A DNA stretch of 49,846 nt from Polyangiaceae bacterium (GTDB taxonomy: Bacteria; Myxococcota_A; Polyangia; Polyangiales; Polyangiaceae): positions 1-49,846 of the forward strand of contig JABFXY010000110.1 of assembly GCA_013361525.1 (NCBI GenBank), written 5' to 3'. Each line of letters begins with the position of its first letter. Within the stretch, counting starts at the first letter, position 1. A program made the position numbers and the translations under genes. Positions 9,010 through 17,292 of the stretch are shown here, piece after piece. A model generated the notes under the pieces. The model saw nothing but the letters and a program-made list of their open reading frames with translations. It was not told the origin of the DNA and did not search any database.

Positions 9010-10833
9010 GTGCCTTCTCAGCAAGGGACAGAAACTTCCCGCACCACCTTCGGTAAGTACCAACTCATCGCGGCGCTCGGCTCCGGGGGAATGGCGGACG
9101 TCTACCTCGCCGTCTCGAAGGGGCTCGCCCGATTCAACAAGCTCGTCGTCCTCAAGTGCCTGCGTAAGCGATGGCTCGAGGAAGAGGGCGCAGAGGACGG
9201 AGCGCGCGGTGATCAGGCGGAGTTCATCGAGATGTTCCTCGAAGAGGCACGTCTCGCAGCCCGACTGAATCACCCGAACATCGTCCAGACGAACGAGGTC
9301 GGCGAGGAGTCGGGCGATTTCTACATCGCGATGGAGTTCCTCGAGGGGCAGTCGCTCAACCGCATCATGAATCGCTCGTGGCGAAAGCAGCGCGACATGT
9401 CGCTCGAGCTGTCGATCGTCGTCTTATGCGACGCGCTCTCCGCGCTCCACCACGCTCACGAGCTCAAAGACTTCGACGGCAAACAGCTCGACATCGTTCA
9501 TCGCGACGCGAGCCCCCACAACATCTTCGTCACCTACGAGGGACAGACGAAGCTCCTCGACTTCGGCATCGCCAAGGCAGCCACGCGCTCTTTCGAAACG
9601 CGCACCGGCGTCCTGAAGGGGAAGATCCAATACATGGCGCCCGAGCAGGCGAAGTGCGCCGACGTGGATCGCCGCGCGGACATCTTCTCGATCGGCGTCG
9701 TGTTGTGGGAGCTCATCGCGAAGAAGCGAATGTGGGCCGGCATGCCGGACATCCAGATCCTCCAGCGCCTCGTGACCGAGCCGGTGCCGAGCATCACGGA
9801 GGCGGCTCCCGACGTCAGCCCGGGGCTTGCGGCGATCGTCGCAAAGGCGACCGCGCTCGACCCGAACGATCGCTACTCGACTGCCGAAGAGATGCGCAGC
9901 GAGCTCTACCATTGGGCGAAGCTCAACTTGCCGCCGACGACGTCGAAAGAGGTCGGGCAGCTCGCGGCCGAGCTCTTCGCGGACAAGCGCGCTCTCGTCG
10001 CGCAGATCATCGAGCAGCAGTTCTCGCTCATTCGCCGCGGTGAGGACATCAACCTCAACGTGATGGACCCGCAGACGGCATCGGCGAGCTTGTCGCGTGC
10101 CGGGTTGGAGTTCGGGGAAGGACAAGAGAGCTCGAACCCCTCGCACTCCGCCTCGCGCCGTCGTGAGGGTCCCGCGACGCTCGCGACGGTCGCCGCGACC
10201 GGCAGCTTCGCGCCTCCACGTCCCAAGCGCACCGGCTTGTGGGTCGCGATGGGCGCGGTCGCGTTGGTCGGCGTCATCGCCGCCGTCTCGATGAAAGGCC
10301 TCGGCGGCAACGAACCGGTCGAAGCGGCCAAGCCGAACGAGACGACACGGGCTCCCGCCGCGGCGACGTCGGCCCCCGCCGCCGGCGCGGAAGCGACGCC
10401 CGACAGCGCACGCGCCGTTCCTGCGACGGCCGACGAACCGCGCGCGAACGTGACGAAGCTCACGATCACCGCGAAGCCCGACGACGCGAAGATCTTCATC
10501 GACGACACGCCGGTCGATGGAAACCCGTACACCGGCACGTTCATCCGTGACGCCGCGAACCACCGCCTGCGCGTCGAGGCGGATGGTCACGTCACCGACA
10601 AGCGCCTCATCTCGTTCGACGACGCGACGAAGAGCGTCACCGTCGAGCTGTCGGAGAAGACGGCGGGCGTGCGCTACCCGCGCCCCATCGCCAAGACTCC
10701 GACCCCGACGAACACGGCGACAGCGACCGTCGCGCCCGCGACGGCGACCGCCGCGTCCTCGCAAAAAGGCCCGGGGAAGCCGCCCAAGCGCGAGCTCGAC
10801 AAGACCAATCCGTACGCAGTCCCGACACCATGA
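9010..10833 (+). CDS. Membrane Ser/Thr protein kinase with C-terminal PEGA domain
   Basis: 607 residues. The cytosolic kinase domain spans about residues 15-310: Gly-rich loop LGSGGM (23-28), ATP Lys 49 in VLKC, catalytic loop HRDASPHN (164-171), DFG (184-186) and APEQ. The loop has Ala-Ser where most Hanks kinases have Leu-Lys, a variant common in myxobacteria; loss of that Lys suggests altered phosphotransfer. A Ser/Pro-rich juxtamembrane stretch leads to one transmembrane helix (~407-428), an Ala/Thr linker and a PEGA domain (~481-548) outside the membrane. The last part is Thr/Ala/Pro-rich. The GTG start has no obvious ribosome site. The gene overlaps the TPR-PEGA gene as ATGA. Confidence 0.92.
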   Translation: MPSQQGTETSRTTFGKYQLIAALGSGGMADVYLAVSKGLARFNKLVVLKCLRKRWLEEEGAEDGARGDQAEFIEMFLEEARLAARLNHPNIVQTNEVGEESGDFYIAMEFLEGQSLNRIMNRSWRKQRDMSLELSIVVLCDALSALHHAHELKDFDGKQLDIVHRDASPHNIFVTYEGQTKLLDFGIAKAATRSFETRTGVLKGKIQYMAPEQAKCADVDRRADIFSIGVVLWELIAKKRMWAGMPDIQILQRLVTEPVPSITEAAPDVSPGLAAIVAKATALDPNDRYSTAEEMRSELYHWAKLNLPPTTSKEVGQLAAELFADKRALVAQIIEQQFSLIRRGEDINLNVMDPQTASASLSRAGLEFGEGQESSNPSHSASRRREGPATLATVAATGSFAPPRPKRTGLWVAMGAVALVGVIAAVSMKGLGGNEPVEAAKPNETTRAPAAATSAPAAGAEATPDSARAVPATADEPRANVTKLTITAKPDDAKIFIDDTPVDGNPYTGTFIRDAANHRLRVEADGHVTDKRLISFDDATKSVTVELSEKTAGVRYPRPIAKTPTPTNTATATVAPATATAASSQKGPGKPPKRELDKTNPYAVPTP

Positions 10834-11879
10834 AAGAACCATCGCGCGTGAGCAGGCATTCGGAACCTACGACCACTCCTTTACCTCGCTTGAAGCGCCT
10901 CTTCGGCGCGAAACCACTCGCAACCCTCGTCGCCGCAGCGTCCCTCTTCGTGTCGCTCGCCGCGGACGCGGCCCCCTGGAAGCCGCACGCTCCAGGGGAG
11001 TCGCCGCCCACGCAGGAGCAGATCGACGAGGCGAGCAAGCGCTACCAGAAGGGCATCCAGCTCTACGAGGTCGAAGGCGACGTCGCGAGCGCCCTCATCG
11101 AGCTGCAGCGTGCCTACGACACTGCACCGAACTATCAGGTGCTCTTCAACATCGGTCAGGTCGCGCGCACGGCGCGTGACTACACGACCAGCAAGCGCGC
11201 CTTCGAGGCGTACCTCCAGTTCGGCGGCGCGAACGTCCCGCCGGAGAAGAAGCAGCAGGTCGAAACCGAGCTCAAGGCGCTGAAAGAGCTCGTCTCGACG
11301 ATCACGATCACCACGACCTCCACGTCCGGCACGCTCCTCGTCGACGGAAGCGAATACGGCAAGCTCCCGCTCGGCGAGCCCGTGCTCGTGAACCCCGGGT
11401 CGCACAAGATCGAGCTGCAGACCGAGTCGGGCACGGCGACGCAGACGCTGACGGTCGCTGGTGGCGACGAGCGCACCATCGACCTCACCGTGAAGGTCGA
11501 GATCTCGAAGCCTCCGCCGGTCACCGCACCGGTGACGAAGGTCGAAGAGGGGCCGTCGTATGTCTGGGCGGGGTGGCTCGTGAGCGGCTTGCTCGGGGCC
11601 GGCGCCATCGCGACCGGCAGCGTCGCGCTCGTGCAGCGAAGCGATCTCGACGACAAGGCGTACTTCGGCACCGAGCCTCCGGCCGATCTCGAAGATCAGA
11701 AGAGCCGCGTCACCGGCCTCGCGATCGCAACCGACGTGCTGATCGGCGCGGCCGTCCTGTCCGCCGGTGTCACGCTGTACTTCACGATCAAAGAGTCTTC
11801 GTCGGACGACGAAGCCGCGCCCGCCACGACAGCGCTGCGCGTGTCGCCGAATGGTCTTGCCCTGACGGGGACGTTCTGA
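10830..11879 (+). CDS. Exported TPR and PEGA domain protein with membrane segment(s)
   Basis: 349 residues. A signal peptide (LATLVAAASLFVSLAADAAP) follows a ~30-residue charged leader. Then come two TPR-like helical pairs (residues ~65-150: YQKGIQLYEVEGDVASALIE, FNIGQVARTARDYTTSKRAF), a PEGA domain (~160-215, GTLLVDGSEYGKLPLGEP), a Pro-rich linker, one hydrophobic segment (WAGWLVSGLLGAGAIATGSVAL) and a second near 295-320. It is translationally coupled (ATGA) to the kinase-PEGA gene, and both carry PEGA, so the two products probably share a periplasmic ligand or surface. TPR-PEGA proteins of this build are frequent in Polyangia; the partner and ligand are unknown. Confidence 0.82.
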   Translation: MKEPSRVSRHSEPTTTPLPRLKRLFGAKPLATLVAAASLFVSLAADAAPWKPHAPGESPPTQEQIDEASKRYQKGIQLYEVEGDVASALIELQRAYDTAPNYQVLFNIGQVARTARDYTTSKRAFEAYLQFGGANVPPEKKQQVETELKALKELVSTITITTTSTSGTLLVDGSEYGKLPLGEPVLVNPGSHKIELQTESGTATQTLTVAGGDERTIDLTVKVEISKPPPVTAPVTKVEEGPSYVWAGWLVSGLLGAGAIATGSVALVQRSDLDDKAYFGTEPPADLEDQKSRVTGLAIATDVLIGAAVLSAGVTLYFTIKESSSDDEAAPATTALRVSPNGLALTGTF

Positions 11880-11945
11880 GGGCTCACTTGCGTGCGCAGG
11901 CGGTACCCACTCCGTCGTCCACGCTCAGCAACACTTGAGGGGCGG

Positions 11946-13505
11946 ATGCTCTTTCGAAAACTCGCATCGACACTATTTCTTACGTTAGGCGCTGCCGGCT
12001 TCGCATCGATCGCGGCGTGTTCGGTCATCACCGGCTCGGACATCGGGCTGGGCCTGGGACAGCCTTGTGAGACGGACGACGAGTGCCAAGCCTCGAAGTG
12101 CATCGAGAACGTCTGCACGCGCGAATGCGCGGAGGACGCCGATTGCCCCGAGGGCTCGGCCTGTCTCGACACGCTGGTCTGTAGCCAGGGGCCCGCGCCG
12201 AGCGTGCCCGTCGGCCAGGCTTGCACTGCATCGACGGAATGCCTGACCGGCACCTGTGGATCCGACGGCCTCTGCACCAAGCCGTGTGAAGCCACGACCG
12301 AGTGCCCCGCGCCCAGCGAATGTTTCGCGGGCTTCTGCCAGATCCCGCTCGACGTCGGGTTCATCTGGGTCGGCGTCGTCGAAGATCAGGGTTGGACGAA
12401 GACCCACGATATCGGCCGCGAATACGCGCTCGAGCAGCTGCCGTATCTACGCGCCGACTTCGTCACGAACGTCTTCAAAGACCCGGAGGCGACGGATGCG
12501 CTCAACGCGTTCGTGGAGGACGGTAAAGACGTCATCGTCGCGAACTCGTTCAGCCTCCGAAACCAGACCAGCGGTGTCGCAGACTCGAACCCGGACACCC
12601 AGTTCCTGGTTTGTGCCGGCAACGTCACGAAGGACAACCTCGGAACGTACTTCGCGCGCAGCTACCAGGCCTGGTACCTCGCCGGTTACACCGCGGCTTC
12701 CAAGTCACAAACCGGCCGCCTCGGCTTTGTCGGCTCGTACGTCACGCCCGAGCTCGTGCGCCACATCGACGCATTCACGCTCGGCGCCAAGCGCGCCGAC
12801 CCCAGCGTGAAGGTCGAGGTCCGGTGGGAGGGCTTTTGGTTCGACGTCGACCCGCCGAACGCCGACCAGGAGTACCGCGAGACGGTGCTCGCCAACGAGC
12901 TGATCGAGACGGGCTGCGACGTCATCGCGCATGGCAGCGACAACGGGCGCGTGGTCGAAGCCGTCGAAAAGGCCCACGACATGGGCGACGACGTCTGGTC
13001 GATCGGCAACGACAACATCGACGCCTGCAAGCTCGGCCCGAGCTCGTGCATCGGTGTCCCGTATTGGAACTGGGGCCCGCTCTACGTCCGCATCTTCGAT
13101 CAGATTCACCGCGGCACGTGGGATCCGAAGGTTCCGATCAACGACAACATCCTCGTCAACCTGGACGAGAGCATCGTGTCCTTCGGAGCCACCGAGGATC
13201 TACTCAGCAACGATCTCAAGATCAGCCTCGGGGAGCTGCGCGCGGATCTCGCGAGCGATCCCAAGCTTGCGTTCCGCGGGCCGTACGACGTCAACGCGAA
13301 CCAGCGTTCGCAAGGCGACGTGACGAACGGCGAGGAGATCTCCGACGAGGAGCTCGCGACGATGTGCTGGTTCGTCGAAGGCGTCATCGAAAAGGAAGAT
13401 CCGCTCGATCCGCTCTCGGCTGATGTCCCGGCACGTGTGCCCTGGGGTGACGTCCAGATCCCGCCTGGCTCCGGCAACACACCGGACTGCCGCGTCAACC
13501 AGTAA
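11946..13505 (+). CDS. BMP/PnrA-type substrate-binding lipoprotein with Cys-rich N-terminal modules
   Basis: 519 residues. The start at ATG 11946 gives a signal peptide with lipobox AAC; the frame from 11892 only adds a basic leader. Residues ~35-135 hold two tandem Cys-rich modules of the pattern GQxC-x4-5-C-x4-C ... C ... C. The rest is a periplasmic binding fold of the Bmp/PnrA family (DVGFIWVGVVEDQGWTKTHDIG, GCDVIAHGSDNGRVVEA, VWSIGNDNID), which in other bacteria binds nucleosides for an ABC importer. No ABC permease or ATPase gene lies nearby, so it may act as a surface sensor or use a distant transporter. The gene directly abuts the convergent aldo/keto reductase gene. Confidence 0.88.
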   Translation: MLFRKLASTLFLTLGAAGFASIAACSVITGSDIGLGLGQPCETDDECQASKCIENVCTRECAEDADCPEGSACLDTLVCSQGPAPSVPVGQACTASTECLTGTCGSDGLCTKPCEATTECPAPSECFAGFCQIPLDVGFIWVGVVEDQGWTKTHDIGREYALEQLPYLRADFVTNVFKDPEATDALNAFVEDGKDVIVANSFSLRNQTSGVADSNPDTQFLVCAGNVTKDNLGTYFARSYQAWYLAGYTAASKSQTGRLGFVGSYVTPELVRHIDAFTLGAKRADPSVKVEVRWEGFWFDVDPPNADQEYRETVLANELIETGCDVIAHGSDNGRVVEAVEKAHDMGDDVWSIGNDNIDACKLGPSSCIGVPYWNWGPLYVRIFDQIHRGTWDPKVPINDNILVNLDESIVSFGATEDLLSNDLKISLGELRADLASDPKLAFRGPYDVNANQRSQGDVTNGEEISDEELATMCWFVEGVIEKEDPLDPLSADVPARVPWGDVQIPPGSGNTPDCRVNQ

Positions 13506-14492
13506 TCACGCCTTGAACGTGTCGTAGCGCTCGGCGCTCGGGGCCACGCGGGCCTCGAGCGCGCGGAGCTCTCGGTCGTCGAGCGATCGACCCGCGCGCG
13601 CGTTGGCGATGTTCTCGGCGACCTCGTTCGGCGTCTTGCACCCGATGATCACCGTGTCGGCGAAGCTCGCGGTGTACGTCAGGAGCTCCGCGGGCGTCGC
13701 AACCCCGTCCGCGACCAGCCTCCCGACAGCGAGCGCCTTCATGCCGATGATCCCCATCTTGCGCTTCCTCGCCTCGGGCACGACCGAGGTGACGAACGGC
13801 ATGCGCCGGGGGTCGGCGGGGTTGATCGCGCAGAGCACGGTGTCGAAGTCGTAACGTCCCATCGCCTCGACGAGAATCGCCGGGTCGTGGTGGCCGGTGA
13901 TGCCCACGAAGCGGATGCGGCCCTCCTTCTTCGCGCGCTCGGCCGCTTCGATCACGCCCCCTTTCGCGAACATCGCGTCGAGATCGTCGGCAGTTCGCAG
14001 GTCGTGCATCTGCCACAGGTCGACGCGGTCGGTGCCGAGCCGGCGCAGGCTGTCGTCGAGCAGTCGCAGCGCGCCCTCGCGATCGCGCACGTGCGTCTTC
14101 GTCGCGAGGAAGACCTTGTCGCGCGCGGAAGGTCCCGCCTCACGAAATGCGAGGCCGTAATAGTCCTGGCTCGAAGCGTAGGCAGGCGCCGTGTCGCAAT
14201 AACGAACCCCGAGCCGCAGCGCCTCGAGGATCATCGGCACAGCTTCGCGCTCGCGGCCGTTCGTCCGAAGGATGCCTTCACCACCGAGCGAGAAGGCCTC
14301 GACCGTGGCGCCCGTACGGCCGAGCGTCCGGACTGCAGGGGCGGCGGTTGCCTCAGCGCCGACCGATGCTTCGGATGCCCGCGGCGTGGGCGTCGCCGAC
14401 GACGGCCCACCCTCGGTCGGGGCGCAGGATGCGGCAGCTAGAGGAACGCCGGCCATCGCGGTCAAAAGCTCTCGTCGTGTCGTCCGCTTCAT
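13506..14492 (-). CDS. Aldo/keto reductase with Tat-lipoprotein signal
   Basis: 328 residues. The N-terminus TTRRELLTAMAG is a twin-arginine motif followed by lipobox AASC, so the enzyme should be exported folded, with its cofactor, and lipid-anchored. A Ser/Ala/Thr linker then leads to an intact AKR barrel. The catalytic tetrad is visible: Asp in DTAPAY, Tyr in the same segment, Lys in LATKTH and His in WQMHDL. The C-terminal NADPH region reads IIGCKTPNEVAEN. It should reduce carbonyls, or act on sugars, with NAD(P)H, but the substrate is unknown and availability of NADPH outside the cytoplasm is a question. It is a single gene between two oppositely oriented neighbours. Confidence 0.9.
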   Translation of the reverse strand: MKRTTRRELLTAMAGVPLAAASCAPTEGGPSSATPTPRASEASVGAEATAAPAVRTLGRTGATVEAFSLGGEGILRTNGREREAVPMILEALRLGVRYCDTAPAYASSQDYYGLAFREAGPSARDKVFLATKTHVRDREGALRLLDDSLRRLGTDRVDLWQMHDLRTADDLDAMFAKGGVIEAAERAKKEGRIRFVGITGHHDPAILVEAMGRYDFDTVLCAINPADPRRMPFVTSVVPEARKRKMGIIGMKALAVGRLVADGVATPAELLTYTASFADTVIIGCKTPNEVAENIANARAGRSLDDRELRALEARVAPSAERYDTFKA

Positions 14493-14615
14493 CGGTCACC
14501 CTATCACGCGAGATGCACGGAGTGTGACGCGGGTCCGTGCACTTCGCATCTGCCGACCGGCCCCTTGCTGCAGCGCGTGACCGACCCCACGTGGCGCATG
14601 TCGAAGGAGGACGTG

Positions 14616-15728
14616 ATGGGCACAATCGCCGAAGGCCTGGAAGGTGTCGTGGTGACGAGCACGAAGCTGTCGGACGTGGACGGTGAGGCGGGGCGGTTGA
14701 TCATCGGCGGCTACGACGTCGAAGCGCTCACGGGACGCGTGAGCTTCGAGGCAACGTGTCATCTGTTGTGGCGAGGCAGCCTGCCGTCGCAGGCCGAAGA
14801 GCACGCGCTGCGCCGCGCACTCGGTGAAGCGCGGGCGGCGGCGTTCGCGACGTTGTCCTCGCGCCGTGAGCTCCTCGCGATGAACGACGCGATGGATGCG
14901 CTGCGCGCGCTCGTCGCAGGGATCGCCCTGCCGAGCGGCCGATGGCCGGACGAAGCGGTCGCGCTGACGGGCGCCACGGCCGTGTTCGTCGCTGCCTACG
15001 CGCGACATCGTTCCGGTGCAGCGCTCGTCGAGCCGGATGCGACCCGAGGCCACGCGGAGGATTACCTGCGGATGGCCGGCGTCGATCCACACCCGGCGCG
15101 CGTCGCGGGGCTCGATGCGTATCTGTCGACCGTGACGGACCACGGGATGAACGCCTCGACCTTCGCGGCGCGTGTGGTCGCATCCACCGGCTCGGACATC
15201 GTCAGCTCGATCACCGCTGCGATCGGTGCGCTGAAGGGGCCGCTTCACGGCGGCGCACCGGGTCCTGTGCTCGACATGCTCGATGCGATCGGCGAACCGG
15301 GGCAGGCGACGGCCTGGCTCGAGACAGAGCTCGCCACCGGCCGGCGGATCATGGGGATGGGCCATCGCGTGTATCGCGTTCGCGATCCGCGGGCGGCCGT
15401 GCTCGAGCGAGCTCTCGGCGTCCTCGAAGCAGACCTCGGCGCCGATCGGGGCGGCAGCGCACGCCTGGCGCTTGCCCGCGCGGTCGAAGCAGCCGCGACG
15501 AAGACGCTCGCTCGCAAATATCCGAACCGCTCACTGCAGGCGAACGTGGAGTTCTACACCGCGGTGCTCCTCGACGCCGTGGGCCTGCCGCGTTGGCTCT
15601 TCTCGGCGACGTTCGCCGTCGGTCGCGTCGCGGGCTGGTGCGCTCACGTCGAAGAACAACGCTCTCGCGGTAGGCTCATCCGGCCCGCGTCCGTCTACGA
15701 CGGCCCTCGATTCACGTCAGCATCGTAA
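14616..15728 (+). CDS. Citrate synthase family protein
   Basis: 370 residues. It condenses acetyl-CoA with oxaloacetate, or in 2-methylcitrate relatives propionyl-CoA with oxaloacetate. Family signatures are present: DHGMNASTF, GPLHGGAPG, the GMGHRVYRVRDPRA loop with the catalytic His, NVEFYTAVLLDAVGLP with the active-site Asp, and GWCAHVEEQ near the end. I chose the ATG at 14616 because AAGGAGG lies five bases upstream, an ideal ribosome site; the longer frame from 14565 has none. The protein is of the short bacterial (type II) form. Citrate and methylcitrate synthases cannot be told apart here, and no prp genes adjoin it. It stands alone, divergent from the aldo/keto reductase gene. Confidence 0.93.
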   Translation: MGTIAEGLEGVVVTSTKLSDVDGEAGRLIIGGYDVEALTGRVSFEATCHLLWRGSLPSQAEEHALRRALGEARAAAFATLSSRRELLAMNDAMDALRALVAGIALPSGRWPDEAVALTGATAVFVAAYARHRSGAALVEPDATRGHAEDYLRMAGVDPHPARVAGLDAYLSTVTDHGMNASTFAARVVASTGSDIVSSITAAIGALKGPLHGGAPGPVLDMLDAIGEPGQATAWLETELATGRRIMGMGHRVYRVRDPRAAVLERALGVLEADLGADRGGSARLALARAVEAAATKTLARKYPNRSLQANVEFYTAVLLDAVGLPRWLFSATFAVGRVAGWCAHVEEQRSRGRLIRPASVYDGPRFTSAS

Positions 15729-15820
15729 CGATCGACGCGGCGCCCCCGGGTGATCGCAACGATTTCGAGCTTGTTCGTTGCGATCTGCAAGCGGAACGCA
15801 GCTTGCCTACGCGCGCGATC

Positions 15821-17275
15821 ATGTCGATCCAACGCGCTTGCTCGTTCATCGCTGTCGCCCTCCTCGTTTCCGCGTCGGTCGCGTGCGGCGACTCCGATCC
15901 CGACGGGCCGGGCGGCGGCGCCGAGGGCGGGTCGGGGATCGGCGGCGAGGCCGGGCAACCCGGCGACGGCGGGGCGGGCGGGGCGGTCGCATCGATGCCG
16001 TCGATGGCGGTCGTCCACGCCGTCTCGGGCGAGCCGGCCGTGCGTCCGCTCATCTTCGAGCCGCTGGCGGTTCACGTGACCAACGCAGGCCCATCGGAGG
16101 AGCTCACCGTCGTCGCGACGATGGGCACGTATCGTTCGGAGGCAACGTTCGTCGCATCCGCCGACGGCAACATCGACACCGCTGCAGACGCCCCGAAGGA
16201 CGGCACCTACGCGGGCGCGGACGCCGATGGCCTGGTCTGGTCGATGCTGCCGGACGACTCTGCGAGCTCGAGCTTCGGGGACGGGTCGATCCACTACGCC
16301 CTCGAGCGCGACGGCGACGTCCTCGCGGAGGTAGACGTCGAGCGCATCGACGTCGCGGACGACGTCGAGCGACGCGACGTTCCGGCCGAGGCGGGTTTCG
16401 TCGGTGTCGTGTACGTCCCGGAGGGACCGGGCCCACATCCCGTCGTCGTCGGCTTCGGCGGCTCGGAAGGGGGTCTCTGGTTCGGCGACGAGATCGCGAA
16501 GACGTACGCCTCGCTCGGGTACGTCGGCGTCGGCGTCGCGTACTTCGGCGCGCCAACCCTTCCGAACGGTCTCACCGACGTGCCCCTCGAATATTTCGAG
16601 AGCGTCTTCGGCTACCTCTCCCAGATTCCGGAGGCCGACCCTTCCAGCATCGCCGTGATGGGTGCCTCGCGCGGCGGCGAGCTGTCGCTTCTGCTCGGGG
16701 CGCACTACCCGGAAGTGAAAGCCGTCGTTGCGCTGGTCCCGAGCGGATACGTCTGGGGCTCCACCGAGTCGTTCACCGAGGCGGCGTGGACTTTGGCCGG
16801 CGCGCCGCTCGCCTACGTTCCGAGCTCGGGCTCGCTCGCCGAGGTCACCGAGGCGCCGGACGGCAAAGACGTCTACCACTTCACACCGACCTTCCTCGAC
16901 TCGATCGCCGAGGCGACCCCGGAAGAGATCGCGGCCGCGACGATCCCCATCGAGGCGACCGTCGGACCGGTTCTGCTGATTGGGGGCCAAGCCGACGAGC
17001 TCTGGCCGTCTTGCTCGCTCGCAGAGGTCGCGTTCGATCGACTGGAGACGAGCGGGCACACCGATTCCCACGCCGACGAGCTCGTTTGTTACGAAAACAG
17101 CGGTCACTTCACCAACCCGATCAATGCGGGATTCCCCATGACGACCGCATCGCTCTCGTACAACGCGAGCTTCGGCGTCTATTACGCGATGGGCGGCACC
17201 GCCGAGGGCCTCGGGCACGCGGCGCGCGACTCCTTCAATCGTGTAGAGGCTTTTCTGGAAACCTCGCTTCGATAA
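15821..17275 (+). CDS. BAAT/acyl-CoA thioesterase-type hydrolase lipoprotein
   Basis: 484 residues. The start at ATG 15821 begins a signal peptide with lipobox VAC. Next comes a Gly/Asp-rich linker (GPGGGAEGGSGIGGEAG). An Ig-like N-terminal domain (~60-170) resembles the acyl-CoA thioester hydrolase/BAAT N-terminal domain. An alpha/beta hydrolase follows, with nucleophile Ser in GASRGGE, acid Asp in GGQADELWPS and His in SGHFTNPIN. Ser in place of Cys points to hydrolysis over amino-acid transfer. Human and bacterial relatives cleave acyl-CoA in the cytosol, so a lipid-anchored exported copy probably acts on other esters or thioesters. It is convergent with the DUF457 gene 17 bases away. Confidence 0.88.
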   Translation: MSIQRACSFIAVALLVSASVACGDSDPDGPGGGAEGGSGIGGEAGQPGDGGAGGAVASMPSMAVVHAVSGEPAVRPLIFEPLAVHVTNAGPSEELTVVATMGTYRSEATFVASADGNIDTAADAPKDGTYAGADADGLVWSMLPDDSASSSFGDGSIHYALERDGDVLAEVDVERIDVADDVERRDVPAEAGFVGVVYVPEGPGPHPVVVGFGGSEGGLWFGDEIAKTYASLGYVGVGVAYFGAPTLPNGLTDVPLEYFESVFGYLSQIPEADPSSIAVMGASRGGELSLLLGAHYPEVKAVVALVPSGYVWGSTESFTEAAWTLAGAPLAYVPSSGSLAEVTEAPDGKDVYHFTPTFLDSIAEATPEEIAAATIPIEATVGPVLLIGGQADELWPSCSLAEVAFDRLETSGHTDSHADELVCYENSGHFTNPINAGFPMTTASLSYNASFGVYYAMGGTAEGLGHAARDSFNRVEAFLETSLR

Positions 17276-17292
17276 GCAATTAGCGAAGGGCC

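Noticed and set aside
15778..17283. Alternative 501-codon frame over the BAAT-like gene
   Set aside because: It is Arg/Gly-rich with no motif, while the other frame carries a signal peptide and a full catalytic triad.
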